From Oscillospiraceae bacterium (lineage in GTDB: Bacteria > Bacillota > Clostridia > Oscillospirales > CAG-272): a DNA stretch of 17,794 bases. The first letter of the stretch is position 1. Every line of letters begins with the position of its first letter. Of the stretch, positions 1 to 6,438 are shown piece by piece. The notes below the pieces were generated by a model. The model made no database searches. It was not told where the DNA came from and worked only from the letters and a program-made list of their open reading frames with translations. The stretch spans positions 4,853-22,646 of the forward strand of contig SVTU01000005.1 of assembly GCA_015063655.1 (NCBI GenBank), given 5' to 3'. The position numbers and the translations under genes were made by a program.

Positions 1-103
1 CCAGGGTCTCGCACACAGCGTGCCGAACGAGAAGCTTGAGGCGGTACGTAATGGGAAGCTTGTCCTGTGTATTTTCAAAGTAGATCATAACGTCGTTTTT
101 CAT
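1..103 (-). CDS. ybeY: Endoribonuclease YbeY, N-terminal fragment (cut by window edge)
   Basis: Only the first 34 codons are present. The frame starts at an ATG (103-101) and reads MKNDVMIYFENTQDKLPI and then a stretch resembling the helical start of YbeY. YbeY is a zinc-dependent RNase involved in 16S rRNA 3' maturation and ribosome quality control in the cytosol; its zinc-binding histidines lie near the C-terminus and are not visible here. The start lies 6 bases after the phoH stop codon, with a purine-rich AAAGGGATAGGG stretch upstream inside the end of phoH. The assignment rests on the short N-terminal match plus the phoH-ybeY gene order that is conserved in Firmicutes. Confidence 0.75.
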   Translation of the reverse strand, partial: MKNDVMIYFENTQDKLPITYRLKLLVRHAVCETL

Positions 104-109
104 GTTGCC

Positions 110-1126
110 CTATCCCTTTCTGTCCTGCCCTTTTTTGGGTGACTGCCGTTTCTCGGCAAGCTCACGGTCGTGCTTTTCATAAGCACGGATAATCTGCTGC
201 ACCAGCTTGTGGCGCACCACGTCTCGGTCGCTGAAGCGATGGACGGCGATATCGTCAATGCCCTCCAAGATCTTCACTGCCACCGAAAGACCGCTTCTCT
301 GCCCTGCGGGCAGGTCGGTCTGTGTCAGGTCTCCCGTCACCACGGCCTTGGCGTTAAAGCCGAGACGGGTGAGAAACATCTTCATCTGCTCTGGCGTGGC
401 ATTCTGCGCCTCGTCAAGAATGATAAAGCTGTCGTCCAGCGTCCGCCCTCGCATATAGGCCAGCGGGGCGATCTCAATGATACCCTTCTCAATGTGGCGT
501 GCATAGTTCTCCGCCCCCATCATCTCAAACAGCGCATCGTAGAGCGGGCGGAGATAGGGATCGATCTTGCTTTGCAGGTCGCCCGGCAAAAAGCCGAGCT
601 TCTCGCCTGCCTCGATAGCAGGGCGTGTGAGAATGATACGGCTGACCTGCTTATCCCGCAGGGCCTTGACTGCCATGGCAACGGCAAGGAAGGTCTTGCC
701 CGTGCCCGCAGGGCCGATACCGAACACCACCGTGTTCTTGTTGATGGCATTCACGTATTGCTTCTGACCCACGGTCTTGGCCTTGATGGGCTTGCCCTTC
801 ACGGTCAGGCAAATACAGTCTTGCTCCAGGCTCGCCAGCCCCTCGGCATGCCCCTCCTTCACCATGCCCACCACATACAGTACCTGCTGCTCGGTGAGCG
901 TTTCGTTGTGCCTTGCCATGTCGGCAAGGCAGCGCAGAGCCTCGGAGGCAAGGCGCACGCTCTCGGCGTCCTCGGCGCATACCGTCAGGGCATCGCCGTC
1001 CTCCTCGGCTCTGTTGTATATCCGCACACCGAAGGTCTCCTCCACGGTGCGCACGTTGGCATCAAAGCTACCAAACACACGCAAGGTGATCTCGGGGCAT
1101 TCCATCGTTACTTTTCTTTGCTCCAT
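110..1126 (-). CDS. phoH: PhoH-like ATPase
   Basis: This 338-residue protein has the full-length bacterial PhoH family layout: an N-terminal KH-like nucleic-acid-binding region (about 1-110) followed by a P-loop ATPase domain. The Walker A motif is GPAGTGKT at 138-145, the Walker B motif is FIILDEAQ at 234-241, and VVTGD at 262-266 fits the sensor strand. PhoH-like proteins are cytosolic ATPases linked to RNA metabolism and usually sit next to ybeY, as here. The chosen ATG at 1126 follows a GGAACGGAG purine stretch. A second Met at residue 8 is a possible alternative start. The gene follows yqfD with an 18-base gap and precedes ybeY by 6 bases, so all three can share a transcript. A possible separate promoter lies inside yqfD (see 1434-1442). 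The name phoH is the family name; regulation by phosphate is not implied in Firmicutes. Confidence 0.95.
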   Translation of the reverse strand: MEQRKVTMECPEITLRVFGSFDANVRTVEETFGVRIYNRAEEDGDALTVCAEDAESVRLASEALRCLADMARHNETLTEQQVLYVVGMVKEGHAEGLASLEQDCICLTVKGKPIKAKTVGQKQYVNAINKNTVVFGIGPAGTGKTFLAVAMAVKALRDKQVSRIILTRPAIEAGEKLGFLPGDLQSKIDPYLRPLYDALFEMMGAENYARHIEKGIIEIAPLAYMRGRTLDDSFIILDEAQNATPEQMKMFLTRLGFNAKAVVTGDLTQTDLPAGQRSGLSVAVKILEGIDDIAVHRFSDRDVVRHKLVQQIIRAYEKHDRELAEKRQSPKKGQDRKG

Positions 1127-1144
1127 ATACTCCGTTCCTTTTTT

Positions 1145-2320
1145 CTACGGTACGACGTCAAAGTATCGCACCTCGGCAATATTTTCCACACCTACGGCGT
1201 CACAGCGCAGACGGTACACGTCTCCGTCCGTCACGCCCTCAAGCGATCGATAGCGAAGCTCTGCCGCCGAAAGCCATGCCGCCATGTCACAGCGCAGGCG
1301 GTATTCTGCCAAGGCTCTCGCCTGCTCCTCTGTTCTTTGTGCCGTCTCGGTGCGGTATTCCGCATGCCGCACCGTGCGTATCCCAACGGGAAGCGACTCC
1401 CCTCTCGGGGTATGCAGGTATTCCATCACCTCTATTATATCACAACTTATATGGGAATGGCGTAACAAACCGAAAATTTTTATCTCTTTTTCAAAAAAAA
1501 CCAAATATTTTTCGGTATACGTCCGTCCCGTATACACCTTTCTCTCGTAGGTCAGCGGAATATTGGCCTCAAAGCTGCGCTCGACCCTGCCAAGCACCCG
1601 TCCGCTTGCCAGCGTATAGCGCAAGGCATGCCGCTCCGAGCCGTACAGTCCGCTGACAAGCAGATCTCCCTTCCTCACGGCGTCTCCGATCGCAACCGCA
1701 GGCTCGCCCCGCACGTCCTCCAGCATCTCGATCACGGCGTCCTCAGATGCCACGAGATTAGCGGCCGAGTGGGTATCCGCCTCGGGGGCGGGCACGCTCT
1801 CCCGTATCTGCACCTCGGCCACCGTGCCGAGCAGGTTGATGCTGATCCAGGAAATGTCGTCCGAAAGGATCAGGATCTTGTTTTCCAGCACGTCGATGTC
1901 GATCTCTCGCTTGGATGCTCCCGCATGCAGTCCGTTCTCCCGCAAAAGAGACAGCACCTCCCGCTCCTGCAGGCGTTCTTCTCCGATGATGCGAACGTCC
2001 CACACCGTTTGCATAGAGACGTACAGGATCAGCATAAACAAGACCGCTCCCACAAGCAGACCCGCACGGCGGCGGTAGCGGCGGCACAGCGGCGGCAAGC
2101 CGTGCTCGGCCTCCGCCCGCAGGGGTATTTCCCTTTTTTCGGCAACCGAGAGAAAAAGTCTTGCCGTTCCGTAGCGCATGCGCATGCGGCTCTGCTCGCC
2201 CTCTGTAACAAGACGGCGGTACGCAAAGCCGCAGGCGGCGCACAACTGAAGCAGGGCGGGCAGTGCCTCGCTTGGGCATACAAGCTCCGTCTCTCCCAAA
2301 AGCCATCTACCGAGTCCCAT
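1145..2320 (-). CDS. yqfD: Sporulation protein YqfD
   Basis: This 391-residue protein matches YqfD, a mother-cell sporulation membrane protein whose gene is in the sigma-E regulon of Bacillus subtilis. An N-terminal cytosolic part (1-85) ends in a basic RRYRRR patch, then comes a single transmembrane segment at about 86-104. A long extracytosolic part follows, whose first section (VWDVRIIGEERL onward, about 106-175) resembles the POTRA-like fold found in other cell-division and sporulation membrane proteins. The start at the ATG of 2320 was chosen because GGAGG sits 9 bases upstream; a longer open frame reaches 2362 but lacks that site. It overlaps the end of yqfC by 14 bases, which suggests translational coupling. 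Residues about 272-298 are encoded by A+T-rich codons unlike the rest of the gene. Confidence 0.9.
   Translation of the reverse strand: MGLGRWLLGETELVCPSEALPALLQLCAACGFAYRRLVTEGEQSRMRMRYGTARLFLSVAEKREIPLRAEAEHGLPPLCRRYRRRAGLLVGAVLFMLILYVSMQTVWDVRIIGEERLQEREVLSLLRENGLHAGASKREIDIDVLENKILILSDDISWISINLLGTVAEVQIRESVPAPEADTHSAANLVASEDAVIEMLEDVRGEPAVAIGDAVRKGDLLVSGLYGSERHALRYTLASGRVLGRVERSFEANIPLTYERKVYTGRTYTEKYLVFFEKEIKIFGLLRHSHISCDIIEVMEYLHTPRGESLPVGIRTVRHAEYRTETAQRTEEQARALAEYRLRCDMAAWLSAAELRYRSLEGVTDGDVYRLRCDAVGVENIAEVRYFDVVP
1434..1442 (-). promoter_or_regulatory. Candidate internal promoter (extended -10) within yqfD, reading toward phoH
   Basis: On the minus strand the bases read TGATATAAT, which is a complete extended -10 element (TG, one base, TATAAT). 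It lies in an A+T-rich patch (about 1432-1530) that contrasts with the surrounding G+C-rich coding sequence and holds T and A runs where an UP element could sit. No good -35 is seen 17 bases upstream, which is common for extended -10 promoters. It lies about 300 bases before the phoH start. The function is inferred: it could express phoH and ybeY during growth when the sporulation promoter of yqfC is silent. The match could also be chance in A+T-rich DNA. Confidence 0.4.
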
Positions 2321-2609
2321 GCGCCGAATCCTCCATTTCCAAAGCCGAGATACGCCCCTCAATGCGCACCGTATCCTGCCGATACGTCACACAGCAAAGC
2401 CCCTGCCCCCGCACCTTCATCACACAGCCGTGAAGCGACAGCACGATACACGTCTCCGCATAGTGCAAAATACGCCCCCTGCCGTACAGCGTCACGCCGT
2501 CGCGTCCGTGAAGCTCGGCCGACCACCCAAAGGGCAGCTCCTCGGCGTTAACGTCAAGCGTCCTCAGAAGCTGTGTCCGCCACCCCGCCGACCTTTCTTT
2601 TTTCTCCAT
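2307..2609 (-). CDS. yqfC: Sporulation protein YqfC (YabP/YqfC family)
   Basis: This 100-residue protein belongs to the YabP/YqfC family: it has the repeating beta-strand pattern (LYGRGRILHYAETCIVLSL, then LCCVTYRQDTVRIEGRISAL) in which an aliphatic strand precedes a short G-containing turn and the final I.G.I segment. YqfC is a small sporulation protein expressed with YqfD in the mother cell; its biochemical role is not known. The start at the ATG of 2609 is favoured by AAGGAGG ending 5 bases upstream; an upstream GTG at 2639 in the same frame has no comparable site. The reading frame runs 14 bases into yqfD. The divergent ylbJ-like gene starts 83 bases away. Confidence 0.88.
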   Translation of the reverse strand: MEKKERSAGWRTQLLRTLDVNAEELPFGWSAELHGRDGVTLYGRGRILHYAETCIVLSLHGCVMKVRGQGLCCVTYRQDTVRIEGRISALEMEDSAHGTR

Positions 2610-2621
2610 GGCATCCTCCTT

Positions 2622-2653
2622 GGCATATTGCCTCCGCACGGTCCGTAAACTGT
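2622..2653 (+). promoter_or_regulatory. Weak sigma-E-like promoter candidate for the ylbJ-like gene
   Basis: On the plus strand a GCATATT element (2623-2629) is followed 14 bases later by CGTAAACT, a partial match to the sigma-E -10 consensus CATACAAT. It would transcribe the ylbJ-like gene, whose Bacillus counterpart belongs to the sigma-E regulon. The -10 match is poor, so this is a suggestion only. It overlaps the better candidate on the other strand. Confidence 0.25.
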
Positions 2654-2677
2654 AGCAAGGCTATTACATTCTATGAC
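2649..2677 (-). promoter_or_regulatory. Sigma-E-like promoter candidate for yqfC-yqfD
   Basis: On the minus strand GTCATAG (2677-2671) is followed after 14 bases by GCTACAGT (2656-2649). These resemble the mother-cell sigma-E elements GTCATATT and CATACAAT at the usual spacing. It would give a leader of about 30 bases before the yqfC ATG. The regulon assignment comes from Bacillus subtilis, where yqfCD is sigma-E dependent; the site itself was found by eye. Confidence 0.42.
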
Positions 2678-2692
2678 CGAGGTGATACACTC

Positions 2693-3760
2693 ATGCCAAG
2701 CAAACGCCGAGCGTGGCTCCTTTGCGTGCTTTGCCTTCTTGCCTTCTCTCTGTTTCTCATGAACGCCGACGCCGCCATGTCGGGCATCCGTCACGCCCTT
2801 CATCTGTGCGCCGCCACCGTGATCCCCTCGCTCTTTCCCTTTACGGTGCTTTCCTCGGTGCTGGTGCAAAGCGGAGCGGCCGCCGCCCTGGGCCGCCATA
2901 TGCAAAAGCCCCTGCGCCTTTTGTTCGGTATACGGAACGGGGGAGAAGCCTGGCTTCTCGGTATACTGTGTGGGTATCCCGTTGGCACGTCGGTGGCGGT
3001 GGCACTGTACGATAGGCATGAGCTTGACCGTGCATCCCTTATGAGACTGCTGTGCGCCGTCAATCTCCCTTCCTCGGCGTTTGTGATCGGCACGGTCGGC
3101 ACGGCCATGCTCGGCAACCGCTCGCTCGGCATTCTGCTGTATGGCGCATGTCTTGCGGGCGGTACGCTCTCGGCGGTCACCGTGTGCCGCTTTCTCCCCA
3201 AGCCCGAGGGGCGTGCCGAGGCCGTGTCCTTGCCACGCATGCCCCCTCGCCGTATGACCGCCGTATGCTGTGAGGCCGTCACGCTCTCTGCCTCGCAGAT
3301 GCTCTCGGTATGCGGCTTCATTCTGTTTTTCGGGGCACTCGTTTCCGTTCTGTCCGCTCTGACTGAGCCTCTGCTTCCGAGCGGTATTGTGCGCACCCTG
3401 CTGTTCGGAGCGTTGGAGGTAACGGGGGGCGTGTCGCTCTCGCATGCGCTCACGCCCTCTCTGGCCGCCATTCTCACCACAGCCGTCATTCTCGGCTGGT
3501 CGGGATTGTCGGTCCATGCACAGATCGCCGCACTTGCCGCCCCTACGGGGGTATCGCTACGCCCTTATCTTGTCTCCAAGGCTCTCTCTGCCCTGCTCTG
3601 CGCACTCCTTACCGCCTGTCTCTTGCCCCTTGTGCCGCACCCTGCTCTCTCGCTCTCACAGCCTGCCCTCCGTGACAGTGCCTCCTCCCTCGACCTGCTC
3701 CCCATTCTCGCCATTGCTCTGCTCAGCACGCTCCACCGCCCGAGCAAAAAAACGATCTGA
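2693..3760 (+). CDS. ylbJ: YlbJ-like sporulation integral membrane protein (nucleoside-recognition/Gate domain)
   Basis: This 355-residue polytopic membrane protein resembles YlbJ. Family features seen include VIPSLFPF (43-50), the GEAWLLGILCGYPVGTSVA block (84-102), NLPSSAFVIGTVG (124-136) and the C-terminal GWSGLSVHAQ (268-277), typical of the nucleoside-recognition (Gate) fold. Hydrophobic segments lie at about 7-23, 36-65, 86-106, 125-168, 200-225, 255-285 and 295-315. YlbJ is needed for spore cortex formation in Bacillus; its substrate is not established. The ATG at 2693 follows GAGGTGAT about 8 bases upstream. The protein is shorter than the roughly 400-residue Bacillus protein. It stands alone, divergent from yqfC and convergent with the acyltransferase/GT8 operon. 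I am confident of the superfamily and less so of strict orthology. Confidence 0.8.
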   Translation: MPSKRRAWLLCVLCLLAFSLFLMNADAAMSGIRHALHLCAATVIPSLFPFTVLSSVLVQSGAAAALGRHMQKPLRLLFGIRNGGEAWLLGILCGYPVGTSVAVALYDRHELDRASLMRLLCAVNLPSSAFVIGTVGTAMLGNRSLGILLYGACLAGGTLSAVTVCRFLPKPEGRAEAVSLPRMPPRRMTAVCCEAVTLSASQMLSVCGFILFFGALVSVLSALTEPLLPSGIVRTLLFGALEVTGGVSLSHALTPSLAAILTTAVILGWSGLSVHAQIAALAAPTGVSLRPYLVSKALSALLCALLTACLLPLVPHPALSLSQPALRDSASSLDLLPILAIALLSTLHRPSKKTI

Positions 3761-3782
3761 TACAGTCCTCTCAAAACCCCAA

Positions 3783-3820
3783 AAGGGGCTATCTCAAATT
3801 TGCATTTGAGATAGCCCCTT
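3783..3820 (-). terminator. Rho-independent terminator between convergent genes
   Basis: A perfect 17-base-pair inverted repeat (arms 3783-3799 and 3804-3820) encloses a 4-base TTGC loop. On the minus strand it is followed by TTTT, so it most clearly ends the GT8/acyltransferase operon, whose last stop codon is at 3834. On the plus strand the hairpin follows ylbJ by 22 bases but has only a weak T tract, so it may also work in that direction. Confidence 0.85.
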
Positions 3821-3833
3821 AACGTATATTTCG

Positions 3834-5603
3834 TTATGAATCACTGACCGTGGTATACACCAGCGGGCTTTGATATTCGGTCTCGTAGATCTGCTTCCAT
3901 GCCTCGGCGTTCTGTTCCATCATCGCCGTGATGTTTTTGCGGTACGGACGCTCAGGATCGGGATAAATGGGCGGCGCAATGTGAATGGTATACGCCTGCA
4001 CGTAAAAGCCGTCCTCTCCCATTATATCGGAATCCTTCATAGTGATAAAGCACGGAAGCACGGGAACACCGTTGCGTGCCGCCAGCATGTATGCCCCCGT
4101 CTTGAGGGGCTTTGGCTTACGGTAATTCCACCACATGCTTTGCTCGGGATACACCAAAATAAAATGTCCCTCACCGAGGAGCGTATTCGCCGCCTCGGAG
4201 AATTTGTTGAGCGTCTGTCGGTTAGAGGACAGCGGCAGGGTGTTGCAATGCCGCATCAAAAAGCCGTAGAAGCCCGGGAAGGAGGTATAATTTCCCTCAC
4301 GGATCACACGGTAGAAGGTGCGCCCGTCCTGCTCTGCCGCCTCGTAGGCAAGCTGAATGGCAAAGCTGTCAAAGGCGTTAAAATGGTTGCAGGTAATCAC
4401 CGCTCCGCTCGTCAAGCCCTTGAAATGCTCCAGCCCCTTGATCTCCTTGATGATCAGCTTTTTATCGTTGATCAGCCCATGCACGAATTTTCTTGCCATG
4501 GTATAGGCGATCTTGGTCTTAAGACGCTCGTCAGCACTGCGGCGGTAGTAATCCACGTCCTCAGGCATCAGCACCTTGGAGGGCGGATCGTCCTCTACGT
4601 CCTCATCGAAGCGTCCCTCTCGCTCGTATTGCTCGATCTTTTCCATGATCGCCACACGGTCCTTGGCCCTCTCGTGCTTGTTGACACGGTTCAGATAATT
4701 ATCCTCCCGCCGTGTCTCCTGCACGGCCAGCGCCAAAAGCCCCTCCATCGATGCCGCATCCCGTTCTCTCTCGGCGTCCGTATAGCCTGCCAGCTCCTCG
4801 CACAGCGCACCGTAGACCTCAGTGCGCTCGGCGTAACGCCAGAAAATATCGCCATGTCGGCAATCGGCGTAATGCCAAGGCTTGCTGACCATGATGTAAT
4901 GCAGGATATACGCCTCCTCGATGGGATAGGGGATCTCTCCGAAGATCTCGGTGTTCCACCGCTGATCCAACCAATACACGTGATCCTTACAGATCAAATT
5001 CAGGTAATCCTCATCCTGCGTGACCACAAAATTATAGGTATGCAGATACTGAATAAACTTATCCAACACAAAGTGCAGGCGAAATTGCTCACAGCCGATC
5101 AGAATGATGCCCGCATTGAAAAAGTTGTAGCGAGACACGCCAACCACCCTTTCGCAATACGTGCCGTATTCGTCCACCTGCACCATAGCCTGCTCGTGGC
5201 ATGCTCCAACGTAGGCATCCTTGATATCGGTCATATACAAGCGGCTGATATCGCCCTGCACGATGGTATCGCTGTCAATGTAGATCGCCTTATCATATTC
5301 GGGAAACATCTCGGCAATAAACATACGGAAGTAGGTCGTTTTGGAGTAATAATCTCTGATGGGAAGCTTGTCGGCAATGGACATCAGATATTCGGTCACG
5401 TCCTCAAAGGAGATCTCAAAATGCTCGTTCTGCAAAGCGTAAACCATTTTCTTGCTCTCCTCGGTAATGTTGGTATGCAGAACGTACACGTGATAACGGT
5501 AGGCGGGGGATGCATTGTGTATCATTGAGGAAAGCGACACCACGGTATATTTGACGAAGGTATCGTCGCAGGCATAAAAAATGGGAATGATGCGTTCACT
5601 CAT
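3834..5603 (-). CDS. Fusion protein: GT8 glycosyltransferase plus PlsC-like acyltransferase
   Basis: This 589-residue protein joins two enzyme domains. Residues 4-275 are a family 8 glycosyltransferase: the metal-binding DXD is YIDSDT (D110, D112), followed by the FFNAGIILI strand (161-169), TQDEDYLN (195-202) and the closing HYIMVSKPWHY (235-245). GT8 enzymes transfer sugar from a nucleotide sugar with retention. A charged linker, probably partly helical (about 275-365), leads to a lysophosphatidic-acid-acyltransferase-like domain (about 385-575) with the catalytic NHFNAFD (HX4D: H407, D412) and VYPEQSMWW (E487), where many relatives have EG-R. No signal peptide or clear transmembrane helix is seen, so it probably acts on the cytosolic membrane face. 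The ATG at 5603 overlaps the preceding GT8 gene by 8 bases. The acceptor is unknown; glycolipid or polymer-anchor synthesis is an inference. Confidence 0.88.
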   Translation of the reverse strand: MSERIIPIFYACDDTFVKYTVVSLSSMIHNASPAYRYHVYVLHTNITEESKKMVYALQNEHFEISFEDVTEYLMSIADKLPIRDYYSKTTYFRMFIAEMFPEYDKAIYIDSDTIVQGDISRLYMTDIKDAYVGACHEQAMVQVDEYGTYCERVVGVSRYNFFNAGIILIGCEQFRLHFVLDKFIQYLHTYNFVVTQDEDYLNLICKDHVYWLDQRWNTEIFGEIPYPIEEAYILHYIMVSKPWHYADCRHGDIFWRYAERTEVYGALCEELAGYTDAERERDAASMEGLLALAVQETRREDNYLNRVNKHERAKDRVAIMEKIEQYEREGRFDEDVEDDPPSKVLMPEDVDYYRRSADERLKTKIAYTMARKFVHGLINDKKLIIKEIKGLEHFKGLTSGAVITCNHFNAFDSFAIQLAYEAAEQDGRTFYRVIREGNYTSFPGFYGFLMRHCNTLPLSSNRQTLNKFSEAANTLLGEGHFILVYPEQSMWWNYRKPKPLKTGAYMLAARNGVPVLPCFITMKDSDIMGEDGFYVQAYTIHIAPPIYPDPERPYRKNITAMMEQNAEAWKQIYETEYQSPLVYTTVSDS

Positions 5604-6438
5604 GGGATAATACCTCTCTGTTATAAGTTTCCTTGCAGGTCTCGTATTCGGTCAGCACGTCCTCAAAGGCACGGTAGCGAAAGATCTTGCGCACCTTCTC
5701 GGTATGCCAGGGCTTGATGTTGGCGGTGTGGGGATACGGCAGCCAGAACAAGCGCTTGGAAAAATGCCGTATCACGGTATGCTTGTGCAGATATTTCTGA
5801 TCGTTGAAGCGTTGCGCTAAGAGCTTACGTCTCGTCGTAGCACGAATGAGGGCGCTTTGGTCGGCAAACACAAGCTTGCGCTCCCGCAACAGCTCTCTGG
5901 CCCTTCGCAGGATCCCCGTTTGCCGCATCACGGGCAGATTGAACAGCAGCACGCCTGCATTGATATAATGCGGATGTATGAGATATTTGCCGTAGTGATC
6001 GGGGGCGGCAGCATATTCATACCCCTCGATATCCATATCGTACAGCAAATGCACGTCACGGTTGAGCAGAACGTCCACGTCAAGATACAGCAGTCTGTCG
6101 GGCATGCCCTCCACAAGATCGGCCAAGAGACGGATGAGCGTATAGGGCGAGCAATACGCACTCTCGTTGGGGCAGTGCCCAAGCTCTTGCTCATACAGCT
6201 CCGTCACGTCCACAAGCACCGCACGGTTGTCCTTATGGTACCGCTTGACCGTTTCCTCAAAGAAGCACACCTGCTCCGCCTCTATGGGCACGTAGGCCTC
6301 ACCGCAACGCGGCAGGCTCATGGTATACAGATAAAAGGTGAACGGCTCGTGTGTGCTTGAGCGCTTCAGTATGGATAAAGCACAGGTCAGCATGCCGTCA
6401 AAAACGCCACGGTTGCCGCAAAACAGAATATTAACCAC
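5596..6438 (-). CDS. Family 8 glycosyltransferase
   Basis: This 280-residue protein is a compact GT-A fold glycosyltransferase of family 8. The DXD motif is LYLDVDVLLNRDV (D120, D122), followed by HYINAGVLLFNL (157-168), FADQSALI (191-198) and the conserved terminal HFSKR ... NIKPWH (225-245). It should use a nucleotide sugar with a divalent metal; sugar and acceptor cannot be read from sequence. Translation starts at GTG (6438) with AAGGAGG about 6 bases upstream, and this start lies 8 bases inside the preceding acyltransferase gene. Its own end overlaps the fusion gene by 8 bases. Its domain is distantly similar to the N-terminal half of that neighbour, so it may be a diverged paralogue. 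No transmembrane segment is visible. Confidence 0.88.
   Translation of the reverse strand: MVNILFCGNRGVFDGMLTCALSILKRSSTHEPFTFYLYTMSLPRCGEAYVPIEAEQVCFFEETVKRYHKDNRAVLVDVTELYEQELGHCPNESAYCSPYTLIRLLADLVEGMPDRLLYLDVDVLLNRDVHLLYDMDIEGYEYAAAPDHYGKYLIHPHYINAGVLLFNLPVMRQTGILRRARELLRERKLVFADQSALIRATTRRKLLAQRFNDQKYLHKHTVIRHFSKRLFWLPYPHTANIKPWHTEKVRKIFRYRAFEDVLTEYETCKETYNREVLSHE

Noticed and set aside
170..1465. Long plus-strand open frame opposite phoH and the end of yqfD
   Set aside because: It mirrors the codon structure of the real minus-strand genes, has no ribosome binding site or recognisable domain, and is rich in His, Leu and Arg as expected from antisense reading of G+C-rich genes.
2573..2692. 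N-terminal extension of the ylbJ-like gene
   Set aside because: It would overlap yqfC and the intergenic promoter region, while a good ribosome binding site precedes the ATG at 2693.
3783..3820. Long perfect inverted repeats as insertion-sequence ends or CRISPR repeats
   Set aside because: Each hairpin is single, lies just after stop codons and most carry A/T flanks; no transposase, target duplication or regular spacing is present.
3870..5528. Plus-strand open frame of 552 codons opposite the GT8-acyltransferase fusion
   Set aside because: It is a shadow of a gene whose two domains and catalytic motifs are intact on the minus strand; no family resemblance was seen in this frame.
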